Shown here: positions 55,201 through 64,000 of the stretch, piece by piece
How the letters are laid out: each line of letters starts with the position of its first letter
Numbering within the stretch: the stretch's first letter is position 1
Assembly (NCBI RefSeq): GCF_017498545.1
Contig: NZ_CP071793.1
Span: 3,100,001 to 3,164,000 of the forward strand
Length of the DNA: 64,000 bases
Direction: 5' to 3'
Source: Sulfidibacter corallicola
Lineage (GTDB): Bacteria > Acidobacteriota > Holophagae > Acanthopleuribacterales > Acanthopleuribacteraceae
Notes under the pieces: generated by a model
The model's input: the letters and a program-made list of their open reading frames with translations, nothing else
Database searches by the model: none
Told to the model about the DNA's origin: nothing
Program-made: the position numbers and the translations under genes

Positions 55201-58200
55201 ATCTCCCTGGCTGTTTTCGGAAACCAGGCTGAAACCGGAGGGCAGGGCATCGCGCACCAGAACGCCGGAAGCGGGGTTGCCGCCCTCGTTACCAACTGTC
55301 TGGGTGAACGTCACCAGGCTGCCCACCTCGACGGCGGTTTCCGACACGTCCTTTTGATAGTAGAGGTCGATGCTGCCCACCGACTTCTCGGCGTAGTCGT
55401 CCTCGGACACGTCGCCGTTGCCGGGCGTCGAATCGAAATCCGGCTCGTTGGCGGTGAACACCTCGGCCGAAAAGGTCTTGGACCCCACACCGGCCTGCAA
55501 CACGACACTCAAGGTAGTGTTCTGGCCGGATGCCAAATCCCCCAGGTCCCACATGCCGGTACCGCCATCGTAGGTGCCGCCCGAATGAGAGACGTAGGTC
55601 AAGCCCTCGTCCAGGAAGGTGCGCACCTGAACGCCCGTCGCGGTGAACGGCCCGTTGTTCAGGACCAACACCTGGAAGGTGACGTTCTCACCCACGCCTG
55701 GCGTATCGTCGTCGACCACCATGTCCAGGCTGAGGTCGATACACCCGCGACGGGGCCAACCCAGATCGAGCAGCAGCGACTCGGCCAGGCCCAGATCGTG
55801 ACGGGGGCCCAGGTAGAACGGCACCACCAATTGACGCGGATCCACATCCGGGTGGAAACTCACCGCCGTTCGGTTGGTTTCGACGGGGTTGCTGCCGTAC
55901 ATCAGCACGTGCCCATCGTCGTTGGTGCCGAACGCCAACGATTCGGCGGCCTCGACCAGGGTCGGGCCGGTCCAGTAGAGGTCGTCCCGATCTCGAGCGG
56001 ACGTGAAGCGCTGACTATCGGTCATTTGTGGCCACGAGAGATTCTTGCTGTCGTCGCGCAGGAAGGTCATGTAGATGTCGTCGGTATCCTGCAGGCGGGC
56101 GCCGCGGGTATCGCTGTTTTGGTCCAGATCGACCGCGGTGGTCATGCCCAAAGCACGCACCAGCTCGCGCAGCACCAGTGTCACGAAGTCCACATCGCCG
56201 CCGGCCGCGCCATCGAGGCCGTAGTAGAAGCGGGCGCCGGACAGGCACGTCGGAGGATCTTGGTTGTCGCCACAATCATCGTCGTCATCGTCGCGCTTAT
56301 CATCGTCGTCCCCGCAGTCGTCGTCATCGCCATCGTCGCCGTCATCGCCATCGTCGCCGTCGTCTCCATCGTCACCGCCGGCGCAGGTTGGCGCCCAACG
56401 GCCCTCGCAGATTTGGCGATTGACGGTCGCGCTGGTCTGCGGAGAGACGACATTGGCATTGCTGCCGAAATCGAATTCCACATGGCTGAGAGCGTGGAAG
56501 TTACACAGTGCATCGATCCAAAGAAGGTAGGTGTTGCCGTCGATCAGGGCGAACTTGACTTCGAATCCCAGGCTGGTGGCCAGTTTGCGATCACCCACCC
56601 CCACCAGGGTCACGGTCTGGGAAACCCGGGCCGCCTTCAGGGTGACGTCCACGCTGTTGCCGGCACCCTCCACTTCGATGACGAAGATGTCGCGCATCCA
56701 GGTGCGGTCCTCTCCGGTGCCGATCGGGGCGTCTTCGAACTTGACGCGATTGCCGCGATTCTCGACCACGTAGTTCACCTGACTGCCGACACAGCCGTCA
56801 TTGGTGAAGGCATTGCCCACCTGGCTGTCCGGAAGACTGTTGAACACGGCGACGATATCGGCTTCCTCGCCGTCGAGATCCTGCCCGGCGAGGGCATTGG
56901 CCAGGGCCGAGGGGTACCAGGTGTTGCCGCGCAAGGCGCCGGAAAAGTCCTTGTGCCAGGAGAGGTTGCGGGCCACGCCCAGCACGGTCTCGTCCTGGTT
57001 GCAGGCCATTTCCGCGAAACGGGCGATCACATGGACAGGTACCGCACTTTGGAACTTGTTGCAGAACAGGGAAGCCGCGTGGCTAAAGGCGATCATCCGC
57101 TGCTCACCGAGCGTGGTGCCCGGATTCCCGCCGACCGGGTCCACGGGCGTCGGATCGTTGAAGCCGAAGGCCTCCACGTCGTCCGTGGTGAAATCGATGT
57201 TCAGGCAATCGACACAGGTTCCCTCGCCCGGATCGACCGCCAGTTGCGCGGTATCGTAATCGTCCTCGGCGTTGGCGCCGTTGCCGGGTGTCGAATCCGG
57301 ATCCGGCAGATTGGCGGCGATCACCTCGGCGGTCAGCACGGCGTTACCCATCTCCGTCACCAAGGCCTGGATCTGTACCTGAGCTCGCGAACGCACTTCG
57401 ATGTCCAGAATGTCCCAGACACCCGTACCCTCGTCGTAACCGCTGCCGCCACTCACGAAATCGAGGAACCCGGGCAGTTGGTGCCGCACGGAAACGGCAC
57501 CGGAAGCGCGCGGACCGGCGTTGTCCACGGCCAATGTAATGGTGACCACTTGGCCCACTTCGGGCGCGGGTCGGTCCACCGTGAGCGACAACGACAGGTC
57601 CGCTTCGACCAGCGCTTCGGGATTGATTTCGATGCTGTCCTGATCGTCCTCGGAAGCGAGATCGTTGCCCGGTACGGAATCGGGATCGGCCACATCGGAC
57701 GTGGCCACCTGCGCCGTGTTGACGACGGTGTCCCCGGTGCCCACTTCCGTGACCAGGGTCAGGGTCGCCTGGGCTCCGGCATTCAAGGTGCCGACCGTCC
57801 AAATCCCGGTTCCGCTATCGTACTCGGGCGGGCCGGACACGAAGGTCAGGCCGGCGGGTAACTGGTCGCGCACGGTCACACCGGTGGCAGCATCGGGACC
57901 CGCGTTCTGGACCGTCACGGTGAAGGTCACCTGGGCTTCCTGTTCGGGCTCCAGGTTGTCGGCCGTTTTGATCAATGACAGGTCGGCGATGGCGATCGGG
58001 GCCTGGATCTGGACGGACACGCTGTCGCTGTCGTCCTCGCTGTTGATGCCATTGCCCGGCGTGGAATCGGGATCGGCATGGGTCGCCGTCAGCACCTGGC
58101 CACTGAAGGAAAGGGTGGTCGCCTGGCGGCCGGTAAAGGTGAACTCGCGCGTGGCGACCTCGCCGTCGGTCAAACCGGAAACCGTCCAGGTCCGGGTCTG

Positions 58201-61200
58201 GGCGTCGTAATTGCCGGAACCGCTGCTGGAAACGAAGTCGGCCCCATTGGGGAAGTTGAATTGTACCGATTGGTTGTCGGAATCGTCGGGCCCGCTGTTG
58301 CGCAGGTCGGCCCGCACCACGAACTGGGTTTCGAAGTCGGGTTGGGGGTCGTCGACGGAAAGGTCCAGGCTCAAATCGGCGAATGGCTCGCGATCGGCAC
58401 CACAACTCCAACCGATGTCGGTCATCAGGCTCCAAGCCAGGCCGGGATCGTGGTCCGGGCCGGTGTAGGAGGGTTCCATCAGTTCGTTGGGTGACAGAGA
58501 GGTACTGAAATGGCTGACCGAAGACCCCTGGCGGTAGGGGTTGGGCGCGTACATCTGCACCAGGCCGCCGGCTCCGATGCCGCTGTCGAGGATTCCCGAA
58601 GCCTGGGTCACGGCGTCGCCGCTCCAGAGCAGGTCGCCGTCGTCGGTGGCCGAGGAGGCCCGCTCGCCGTCGCTCATTTGGTTCCACTGGCGACCGCTGC
58701 TCCCGTCGCGCAGGTGCCTCATGTAGACGTCGTCACGACCCAGGAAACGCCCGCCGTTTTGATTGACGAGGGTCAGGAACCCGAGCCCGTGCCCCAACTC
58801 GTGGAGCAACACGGTGACGAAATCGATGTCGTTGCCGCCGTTGCGATCCAGGCCGTAATACCAGTTGGTGTTGGCCAGGCAGCCGTTGTTGTTGTCGATC
58901 GACGAGTTGAACGTGGCCCGGATATCGGCGTGCTGACCCTGGAGGTCGGAGCCGGCGATGCGGTTGGCCAGGGCGGCCGGATACCAGGTGTCGGCCAGCT
59001 CGGCTCCCGGAAAATCGCGGGCGACAGTCTTGGGTCCGGCGGAGCCCAGCACCCCGCCGGAGCTGTTGCAGGTCAAGGCATCGAATTGGGCCTCGATGAC
59101 GATGTCGACCGTGCTGTTGAGGCCCGCAGCCCAGATTTCGGCCGCGTGCTGAAACGCGATCAGCCGTTGTTGGCCGATGGTGGTGCCGCTGTTGCCGCCG
59201 ACCGGAGTGGCGGGGCGGGTATCGTTGAAGCCCTCACCGGGAGCGTCGGCGTTCAGGATGGTAATGGCGGGACGGCTGCTGCCACAGTCCGGAACGACGG
59301 ACATCGAGGTCCAATCGTCCTCGTTGGGGTTGCCGTTGTTGGGCGTGGAGTCGGGATCCACGGAAGAGGCCGACACGATTTCGGCCGTGAGCACCTTGGG
59401 CGAAATGCCGAGTGCCTTGAACCGGAGCAGGAGGGTGTCGGTCGCGGCGGGATTCAACGAAGTAACCTGCCAGGTTTGGGTGGCGGCATCCCAATCACCG
59501 GCGGGGTCGGCGCTGGTGAACAACATGCTGCCGGGAAATTCGATTTCGACGACGGCGTGGTTCAGCAGATCCGGCCCGTCATTGGTGAGGTCCAAATGAA
59601 TCTCGACCGTTTCTCCGGCAGCGGGGGTCAACTCCTGCTCGCGGAAGGCCAAACGCAGGTCGGCGCTGCCGAGAATCACCGAATCGTAGTCGTCTTCGGT
59701 GGTCACCAGGTTGCCCGGTGTGCTATCCGGATCCGCTTGCGAGGCGGCCGAAAGGTAGGCCACCAATTCGTCGGCGACCGCGGCATTCTTGCGATAGGTG
59801 AGGGTCAGGGTCGCCTGGGCCCCGTTGGCCAGAGGCGAACCCAGTTGCCAGGTACCGTTCGAAAAGCTGCCGACCGAGGGCACGTCGTTTTCCACGGTGT
59901 AATCGGAGAGCGCGGGAACCTGGACTTCCAGTCCCTTGGCATCGTCGGGACCGCCATTGGCGACCGTGACCGTGGCGACCAACGTTTGACCGACGGTGGG
60001 ATTGGGATCATCCACCTCGAGTGTCAGCGATACGTCGGCCACGGCGGGCTGTACCGTGGCCGAATCCCGATCGTCCTCGGTGTCGTCGCCGTTGCCGGGC
60101 GTCGAGTCCCGATCCGGTTGGGTCACGGAAGTGACTTCGGCGATGTTGGTCACCGCCTCGAAGGATTCCATCGTGGCGGTCAGCTCCAGCGTCACCTCGC
60201 CGCCGTCGGCGATCGAATCCACGGACCAGACGCCGGTATCCGACAGGTAGACGCCGGGCGCCACGTGGGACACGTACGTCAGGCCGTCGGGTAGCAGATC
60301 GGTGACCACCACGTCGGTGGCGGTGTCCGGTCCGCCGTTGGCGACGCGGATCGTGAACACCACGTCATCCCCGATCGCCGCCTTCGGAACGTCAACCGTC
60401 TTGGTCAGGCCGAGGTCGGCCGAAATGGCTTGAATCGTGACGCTGTCCTGGTCGTCCTCGGTGGGCACCATGTTGTTGGGCGTCGAATCGGGATCGGGCC
60501 GATGGGAGGCGGTGATTTCGATCGTGTTGGTAACGGCATCCGCGGTATCGACCCGCATCACCAGATTCATGAGGTGGAACTCGCCGGCTGGAACGCTGCC
60601 TGGCTGCCACACGCCGTCGGCGGGATTGAAGCTCCCCGAGCCGAAATGGGTGACATAGGTCAGGCCGTTCGGGCTCTGGTTGAACAACCGATCGGTGACC
60701 GCCACCCCGATCGAATCGTTGGGGCCGGCGTTGTCGATGCGCAACTGATAGGTCACGTTTTCACCGACCGCCGGTTGCATTTCATCGACGCTGATGGACA
60801 CACTGAGATCGTTGTCACCCAGGGGTTGGCTGGTGATCACCACCTGATCCCAATCGTCTTCCTGGGGATCGCCGTTGCCGGGTGTGGAGTCCGGATCGGG
60901 ATAAATCGAATCGCTCACTTCCGCGGTGTTGGTGTAGGTCGCCACTCCGTTGACCTGCACGGTGATGTCGATATCGGCGCGGCCGTCGCTGAAGACGGTC
61001 CCCACGCTCCACTCGCCGGTTTGGGCGTTGTAACTGCCGTCCCCACTTTGGCTGACGAACGCCAGACCGTTGGGCAGCAAGTCGGCGACCTTGACGTTGA
61101 AGGTGGTGTCCGGGCCGTTGTTGAAGACGGACAACGTGAAGGTGATTTGATCGCCGATGGTCGGCGCGGCCTGATCCACTTCCTTGCGCAGGCTGAGGTC

Positions 61201-63609
61201 GGCCGAACGCGGCGTGCCCCCGCCGCCGGTGGGAATGCAGACGCGGCCGTCGGTGGTCAACGGAATCGGCGTCTCGTTGTTGAACACGAAGCGATCGAAC
61301 ACGATTTCGGAGCAGGCACCGGCCGGGAGGTCGGGGCGCACGTTGAACACCAGGCCGAGCAAAATGTCGTCGCTGGCGTTGTCGATCACGATCTCACGGG
61401 TACTGGCGGCGTTGACGAAGATCCTGCCCGAGTCCTGGTGGTTGTCGAAGACCAGATCCCAGTCGTGGATGACGGTTCCGTTGCGTTCCAGCGCCTGGTA
61501 GTCGAGGAAGTTCACGTCGTAGCTGAAGTCGACCTCGAAGGAGTTGATCTCGTAATCGCGATCCACGGCCTGAACGCGCACCGGCACCACGATCTGGGTG
61601 CCTGGCAACACGAGCCGATCGCGATCCATCCAGATGTCGACCGCGCCGCCGTTGGGCGTGCAGTTGTTGAACACACCGACGGCCGTCGCATTCGCCGGAC
61701 CCAGGGTCACCGTCACCGAGGGAAACACATCGCCGGCGTGGAGCTGCTTGGTGGTGTAGTCGAGCCGATATCTGCCGCCGCCGAGTTCCTGGAACGCGGA
61801 CGCCGAAAAGGCCGGGCCGCCGTCCTCGGAGAGGGTGAAGGCGTCGGCGGGAAGGCTGCCGAGCGTACCGTCATCGTCGGAGACTTCGACTTCCAGGCGA
61901 ATGTCGGGACAGCCCACGGACGAGACACGCAAGATCCGCAGGGACAGGTCGGTGGCGCTGAAACTGGCGAACAGGTTGGTATTCAAATAATCGAGATTGC
62001 CGTGGAACCCCACGAACCATTCCCCACCATCGGGCTGCTCTTGGCGGACCGACTCGGTGTTGCCGTCGACGAGTGGCCGGAAATCGAATTCGGACAGGGT
62101 GGGCACCAAGCCGCGGCGGACGTAGAGATCGGCATCGCCGCCTCCGCCGAAGGCGTCGATCGACAGAACCATCTGAGCCGCGGGCACGGTCAACCGGAAG
62201 AGGCGCCAGGATCCCTGCTCGCCACTGATGCCGGTCACCACCTGGGCGTTGGTGAGGTCGCGAACCGCGGTCACGCTGGTCGAAACGAAATCGTCCTCGC
62301 CCTGGACCGCATTGCCTGGCGTGGAATCGGGGTCTTCCCGGGTGGAGAGCACGACTTCCGCCTGCCAGGGTAGGTATCCGCTCACCTCGGGACTCAGGGT
62401 CAGGGTCAACTGCACCTGGGACAGGGCGGTCAGGTCGGTGATGGTCCAAATCCGCGTTTTGGTGTTGTAACTGCCGGCATTGGCCACACCGGTGATTTGG
62501 TTCAAATCGTCGGGCAGGGAGACCTGGACCTGGACCTCATCCAGGTTGCCGGGGCCGCGATTGTCGAGTGTCAGGACCACGGTGTGGTTCTGGCCGACGA
62601 CGAAAAAGGGGTCGGTGACCTGGAACCCCAGTTCGAGGTCCGACTGCTGGCGCGGCGGCCAGCCGATATCCAACAGCAGCTTGGCCGCGAGACCGGTGTT
62701 GTGCTGGGCGCCGGCGTAATCCGGCTTCAAGATGTCGGTGGGTGTCAGGTTGCTGTTCCAACTGAAGACGGACAAGCCCAGCTCGAGAGGGTTGGGTGCA
62801 TACATCTGCACCTTGCCGTCGGGATCGACCCCGGCGGTGTAATTCAGCGCAGCGGCCTTGACCAGGTCGCCGGTCCAAAACAGATCGCCGCCGTCGATCG
62901 CCGATGCCTGACGCTCGGTATTGTTCATCTGGTGCCATAGCTTGCCGGTGCTCTTGTCGAGCAGGAAGGTGCTGAAAATGTCCTCGCCGCCAAAGAACTC
63001 GCCGCCGGTTTCCAGGTTGACGAAGGTGTAGAAACCGAGCCCCACGGCCAATTCACGCAGGGCGACCGTGACCATGTCGATATCCGAACCGGGATTCGCA
63101 TCGAGGCCCAGGTACCATTGCGCTCCGCCCAGGCATCCCTGATCACCGTTCAGATTGAAATTGAACACCAGATCCACTTCACGCGCGGTGGTGGAGTCCA
63201 CATCGGATCCGGCCAGCGCGTTGGCCAGCCCGACGGGGTACCAGGTCCCGGGTCGGGGTACGTTCACGCCCCAATCGCGCACCGCATTGGCGGGACGCCC
63301 CTGGGCCAGCACCGCCTCGCCGGCGGAGCAGTCCAGACCGGCGTCGAAACGGACTTCGACCTTGATCGGGATCTGGCTGTCGATGACGCGTCCCCAGATC
63401 TCGGCCGCGTGTCGGACCGCTTCGAGGCGTTGTTCGCCAAGGGTCGTCGCCGTGTTCCCGCCGACAGGCTTGACCGGCGTCGGGTCGTTGAAGCCAACTC
63501 CGGGGGGATCGACGCTGATGATCTCGAGCGTGGCAGCTTGAATGGTCATTCCAAGAAGCGCGAGGGCAAGCAGGAGGAATCGAAGGACTCCCATCCGGTA
63601 GCGGCACAT
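52246..63609 (-). CDS. Giant secreted multidomain protein: three metalloprotease-like domains, DUF11 repeats, PPC, cohesin/dockerin-like ends
   Basis: ATG 63609 (AGGA eight bases before) gives 3787 residues with a signal peptide (MGVLRFLLLALALLGMTIQA). Domains in order: protease-like 1 (30-320); DUF11 repeat; PPC domain near 490 (GGGGDADLYVRRG); cohesin-like (640-790); five DUF11 repeats (800-1430); protease-like 2 (1450-1740) with intact HELGHGLGF (His at 1603); three DUF11 repeats; protease-like 3 (2140-2620), interrupted by an Asp/Gly-rich tract (2411-2447); two DUF11 repeats; two Ig-PPC pairs (2870-3280); cohesin-like; dockerin-like (3537-3605, GDVDADGN and DTNCSGS); cohesin-like end. Nearly all DUF11 repeats end in DPDSTPGNG-x-EDD. 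It probably works at or beyond the cell surface, as an adhesin or protease. Only protease copy 2 can bind zinc. Confidence 0.92.
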   Translation of the reverse strand: MCRYRMGVLRFLLLALALLGMTIQAATLEIISVDPPGVGFNDPTPVKPVGGNTATTLGEQRLEAVRHAAEIWGRVIDSQIPIKVEVRFDAGLDCSAGEAVLAQGRPANAVRDWGVNVPRPGTWYPVGLANALAGSDVDSTTAREVDLVFNFNLNGDQGCLGGAQWYLGLDANPGSDIDMVTVALRELAVGLGFYTFVNLETGGEFFGGEDIFSTFLLDKSTGKLWHQMNNTERQASAIDGGDLFWTGDLVKAAALNYTAGVDPDGKVQMYAPNPLELGLSVFSWNSNLTPTDILKPDYAGAQHNTGLAAKLLLDIGWPPRQQSDLELGFQVTDPFFVVGQNHTVVLTLDNRGPGNLDEVQVQVSLPDDLNQITGVANAGSYNTKTRIWTITDLTALSQVQLTLTLSPEVSGYLPWQAEVVLSTREDPDSTPGNAVQGEDDFVSTSVTAVRDLTNAQVVTGISGEQGSWRLFRLTVPAAQMVLSIDAFGGGGDADLYVRRGLVPTLSEFDFRPLVDGNTESVRQEQPDGGEWFVGFHGNLDYLNTNLFASFSATDLSLRILRVSSVGCPDIRLEVEVSDDDGTLGSLPADAFTLSEDGGPAFSASAFQELGGGRYRLDYTTKQLHAGDVFPSVTVTLGPANATAVGVFNNCTPNGGAVDIWMDRDRLVLPGTQIVVPVRVQAVDRDYEINSFEVDFSYDVNFLDYQALERNGTVIHDWDLVFDNHQDSGRIFVNAASTREIVIDNASDDILLGLVFNVRPDLPAGACSEIVFDRFVFNNETPIPLTTDGRVCIPTGGGGTPRSADLSLRKEVDQAAPTIGDQITFTLSVFNNGPDTTFNVKVADLLPNGLAFVSQSGDGSYNAQTGEWSVGTVFSDGRADIDITVQVNGVATYTNTAEVSDSIYPDPDSTPGNGDPQEDDWDQVVITSQPLGDNDLSVSISVDEMQPAVGENVTYQLRIDNAGPNDSIGVAVTDRLFNQSPNGLTYVTHFGSGSFNPADGVWQPGSVPAGEFHLMNLVMRVDTADAVTNTIEITASHRPDPDSTPNNMVPTEDDQDSVTIQAISADLGLTKTVDVPKAAIGDDVVFTIRVANGGPDTATDVVVTDLLPDGLTYVSHVAPGVYLSDTGVWSVDSIADGGEVTLELTATMESFEAVTNIAEVTSVTQPDRDSTPGNGDDTEDDRDSATVQPAVADVSLTLEVDDPNPTVGQTLVATVTVANGGPDDAKGLEVQVPALSDYTVENDVPSVGSFSNGTWQLGSPLANGAQATLTLTYRKNAAVADELVAYLSAASQADPDSTPGNLVTTEDDYDSVILGSADLRLAFREQELTPAAGETVEIHLDLTNDGPDLLNHAVVEIEFPGSMLFTSADPAGDWDAATQTWQVTSLNPAATDTLLLRFKALGISPKVLTAEIVSASSVDPDSTPNNGNPNEDDWTSMSVVPDCGSSRPAITILNADAPGEGFNDTRPATPVGGNSGTTIGQQRLIAFQHAAEIWAAGLNSTVDIVIEAQFDALTCNSSGGVLGSAGPKTVARDFPGAELADTWYPAALANRIAGSDLQGQHADIRATFNSSIDNNNGCLANTNWYYGLDRNGGNDIDFVTVLLHELGHGLGFLTLVNQNGGRFLGRDDVYMRHLRDGSSGRQWNQMSDGERASSATDDGDLLWSGDAVTQASGILDSGIGAGGLVQMYAPNPYRQGSSVSHFSTSLSPNELMEPSYTGPDHDPGLAWSLMTDIGWSCGADREPFADLSLDLSVDDPQPDFETQFVVRADLRNSGPDDSDNQSVQFNFPNGADFVSSSGSGNYDAQTRTWTVSGLTDGEVATREFTFTGRQATTLSFSGQVLTATHADPDSTPGNGINSEDDSDSVSVQIQAPIAIADLSLIKTADNLEPEQEAQVTFTVTVQNAGPDAATGVTVRDQLPAGLTFVSGPPEYDSGTGIWTVGTLNAGAQATLTLVTEVGTGDTVVNTAQVATSDVADPDSVPGNDLASEDDQDSIEINPEALVEADLSLSLTVDRPAPEVGQVVTITLAVDNAGPRASGAVSVRHQLPGFLDFVSGGSGYDEGTGVWDILDIEVRSRAQVQIQALVTEMGNAVLTAEVIAANLPDPDSTPGNGANAEDDYDTAQLAVDPGEGTCVDCLNIDFTTDDVEAFGFNDPTPVDPVGGNPGTTLGEQRMIAFSHAASLFCNKFQSAVPVHVIARFAEMACNQDETVLGVARNLSWHKDFSGALRGNTWYPSALANALAGQDLDGEEADIVAVFNSLPDSQVGNAFTNDGCVGSQVNYVVENRGNRVKFEDAPIGTGEDRTWMRDIFVIEVEGAGNSVDVTLKAARVSQTVTLVGVGDRKLATSLGFEVKFALIDGNTYLLWIDALCNFHALSHVEFDFGSNANVVSPQTSATVNRQICEGRWAPTCAGGDDGDDGDDGDDGDDGDDDDCGDDDDKRDDDDDDCGDNQDPPTCLSGARFYYGLDGAAGGDVDFVTLVLRELVRALGMTTAVDLDQNSDTRGARLQDTDDIYMTFLRDDSKNLSWPQMTDSQRFTSARDRDDLYWTGPTLVEAAESLAFGTNDDGHVLMYGSNPVETNRTAVSFHPDVDPRQLVVPFYLGPRHDLGLAESLLLDLGWPRRGCIDLSLDMVVDDDTPGVGENVTFQVLVLNNGPFTATGVQVRTFLDEGLTYVSHSGGTYDGGTGMWDLGDLASGQNTTLSVVLQAGVGSKTFSAEVFTANEPDFDSTPGNGDVSEDDYAEKSVGSIDLYYQKDVSETAVEVGSLVTFTQTVGNEGGNPASGVLVRDALPSGFSLVSENSQGDWSPDTGLWRVGELAIGAERSFSFIARATTAGSFGDSGEVVAANETDSDSTPDNGPSGEDDEDDVQVTVTDPPDPGPIDFSLIGVLVADCPQLRVKLRVMRDGVGVEGLTSGQFTLLEDGAAVAFELQADSEAGTYWLLFTARQPDGGLHEVDVSVTVDAMTVAASTPFRTCRLEGCTEIFNKQVVECLSGVAGSWQCFFITVPPGQRILTVDTFLGSGDADLYVRQGQPPTPEVFDFRPQRDGNNESVAVDYPAGGVWWIAIRGFDDYLKTNLRAAYDASVLSMVVDAVFTADCPTITARVVVLRDGEPLQGLSADAFTLFEDNRQISFSFRELEQPGRYELSYTTPFPNGGEHGVYVTVRSGGNSAFGSASYRNCINTDCIEVFDDQIVTDLAGLRGTFRCFFIEVPPNQDRLTVDIWDGVGDADLYLRFGQPAGLDQFDRRSSLQGNEERIVVDQPQAGTWYIGVSAFEDYDSLNLLADYFSLDLGLEIESISVAECPRIGLTVRAEANDSPISGLTTAHFAISENGGALTTPASVADLGGGVYFVTYDTAFFLGQQVNLVLRLDFQGKSVSDVGSFDNCTRLGGSLDVWINDDHGGAPGFEVTIPVFTQGIEALYHITSFQARVDYDPDLLTYVGADPSGTLIEPWEILDDSQTTPGSVRIFATNSEQLELVGTGEKMLVKLIFAVDESALRNRCTPLTLVPEEFQFNNGVPAARLDSGRFCTTGGCFAAIGDVDADGNAREAFDALQVLRLMTAIQTPFDPIPLCVADTNCSGSISTIDAVNILRRGVRLLDRYCDGAVTGSRPAPSLFDIHMGDARGVIEVEPGTDFEIALDLTQLPSGPAYGFSFEMTYDPAVVTFDAGTERDQTLTERWGDPIVNSEPGVLSITHVNPLTPIETTGTLLRLCAVAAFEDGTTEIVFTRFELAEDSEPTYSFGPYTVTVTTELCFSEDAYRNLLTTWGDDREIDIRNILALIACLEEN
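56264..56376 (-). repeat. Asp-rich coding microrepeat inside the giant gene
   Basis: A run of GGCGATGAC-like triplets encodes alternating Gly-Asp-Asp and Asp-only stretches (residues about 2411-2447), flanked by Cys. It resembles an expandable microsatellite and a calcium-binding linker. Confidence 0.75.
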
Positions 63610-64000
63610 AAGCACATTCCTATCTGTCCGATGTCAAAAAGCGAGCTCGTTAGCAAGGAGAGCGTCGAGGTGATCACCTGAAAAGCACGGTCGTTATGAA
63701 GATGGATAAGAGTGCATATGCCATAGAATCGGTTGGGCAAAACCGTGACTAAAGTTCCGCCGTCGAGAAATCCGGAAGTGCCCGTAGATGGAAAAAAGTG
63801 ACAAGAGCAAGCGGTGCCGATTCAACCGACTAGCGTTTTGGGCGGGTTGGCGCCGCCAAGCATCGAGCAGGCAAAAAGAAGTCCAAAATTCGGCTTTCTT
63901 CACCCACGTAAGTGTCTAGAAAAGGGCGTAGTCGGGATGAGGGGCGTTTTCGAAGCCCGTGGCCGATCTTGGGATGGCCGATCTTCCCCATCGAAGCATC
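63610..64000. other. Upstream region of the giant gene
   Basis: About 390 bases, AT-richer near 63660-63790, with the palindrome GGTGATCACC (63670-63679) 61 bases before the giant gene start. No promoter is convincing. No gene is recognisable up to the window end; short open frames on both strands lack ribosome sites. Confidence 0.5.

Noticed and set aside
53188..57861. A 1557-codon open frame on the plus strand, and others at 58510-60294 and 60430-62373
   Set aside because: They are antisense to the giant repeat protein. Their sequence is the complement of DUF11 repeats, with no signal, domain or ribosome site. High GC leaves such shadows open.

Overview
The window is about 62-65% GC, densely coded and bacterial. 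Several things point towards Acidobacteriota, although a phylum call from 64 kb is only tentative: a small secreted von Willebrand (VWA) protein of the kind common in that phylum, very large DUF11-repeat surface proteins, and a MoxR/DUF58/VWA membrane cluster. There is no rRNA, tRNA, CRISPR array, phage or intact transposon.

Layout. 1-2518: end of a histidine kinase and an HD-GYP c-di-GMP phosphodiesterase response regulator. 2718-10591: two exported proteins, one a lipoprotein alpha-2-macroglobulin with an intact thioester. 10819-12178 (minus): a small Psp envelope-stress operon. 12424-12772: first island of mosaic intergenic repeats. 12970-21506: membrane protein, MoxR ATPase, DUF58 protein and two VWA membrane proteins. 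21746-23491: a tandem-rhodanese/MauE-like fusion. 23532-31160 (minus): thioesterase, beta-propeller, NuoE-like and NuoF-like proteins, a 45-residue Gly/Cys peptide, a radical SAM/SPASM enzyme and an ABC exporter. 31694-35788: RCK channel-like protein, YjbR protein and penicillin-binding protein 1C. 35812-36809: second repeat island. 36869-40325 (minus): YccF, MOSC, DUF72 and TsaD. 40900-42825: rhomboid protease and QueF. 43115-51030: ffh-rpsP-khpA-rimM-trmD-RNA methyltransferase-rplS, then a VWA protein, folD, methylmalonyl-CoA epimerase and a lipoprotein. 51106-52150: third repeat island. 52246-63609 (minus): one 3787-residue secreted multidomain protein.

The most interesting part is 24194-31160. 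A ribosomally made peptide gene (27659-27796) was overlooked by length-based gene finding. It has a near-perfect ribosome binding site, 20 Gly and a Cys-Gly-Cys-Gly-Cys-Gly-Cys core. It lies between a PqqD-like/radical SAM/SPASM maturase and an unattached NuoE/NuoF pair, with a peptide-type ABC exporter at the promoter-proximal end and an exported propeller protein at the distal end. This looks like a self-contained RiPP pathway (a ribosomally made, post-translationally modified peptide) with its own electron supply. That function is inferred from layout and motifs, not proven.

Three further structures deserve attention. The intergenic islands at 12.4, 35.8 and 51.1 kb share one hairpin cassette in which the flanks stay constant but the palindromic stem is swapped. 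The giant protein carries three copies of a metalloprotease-like domain, only one of which keeps the HExxHxxG zinc site. The alpha-2-macroglobulin and its usual partner PBP1C are both present but 23 kb apart.
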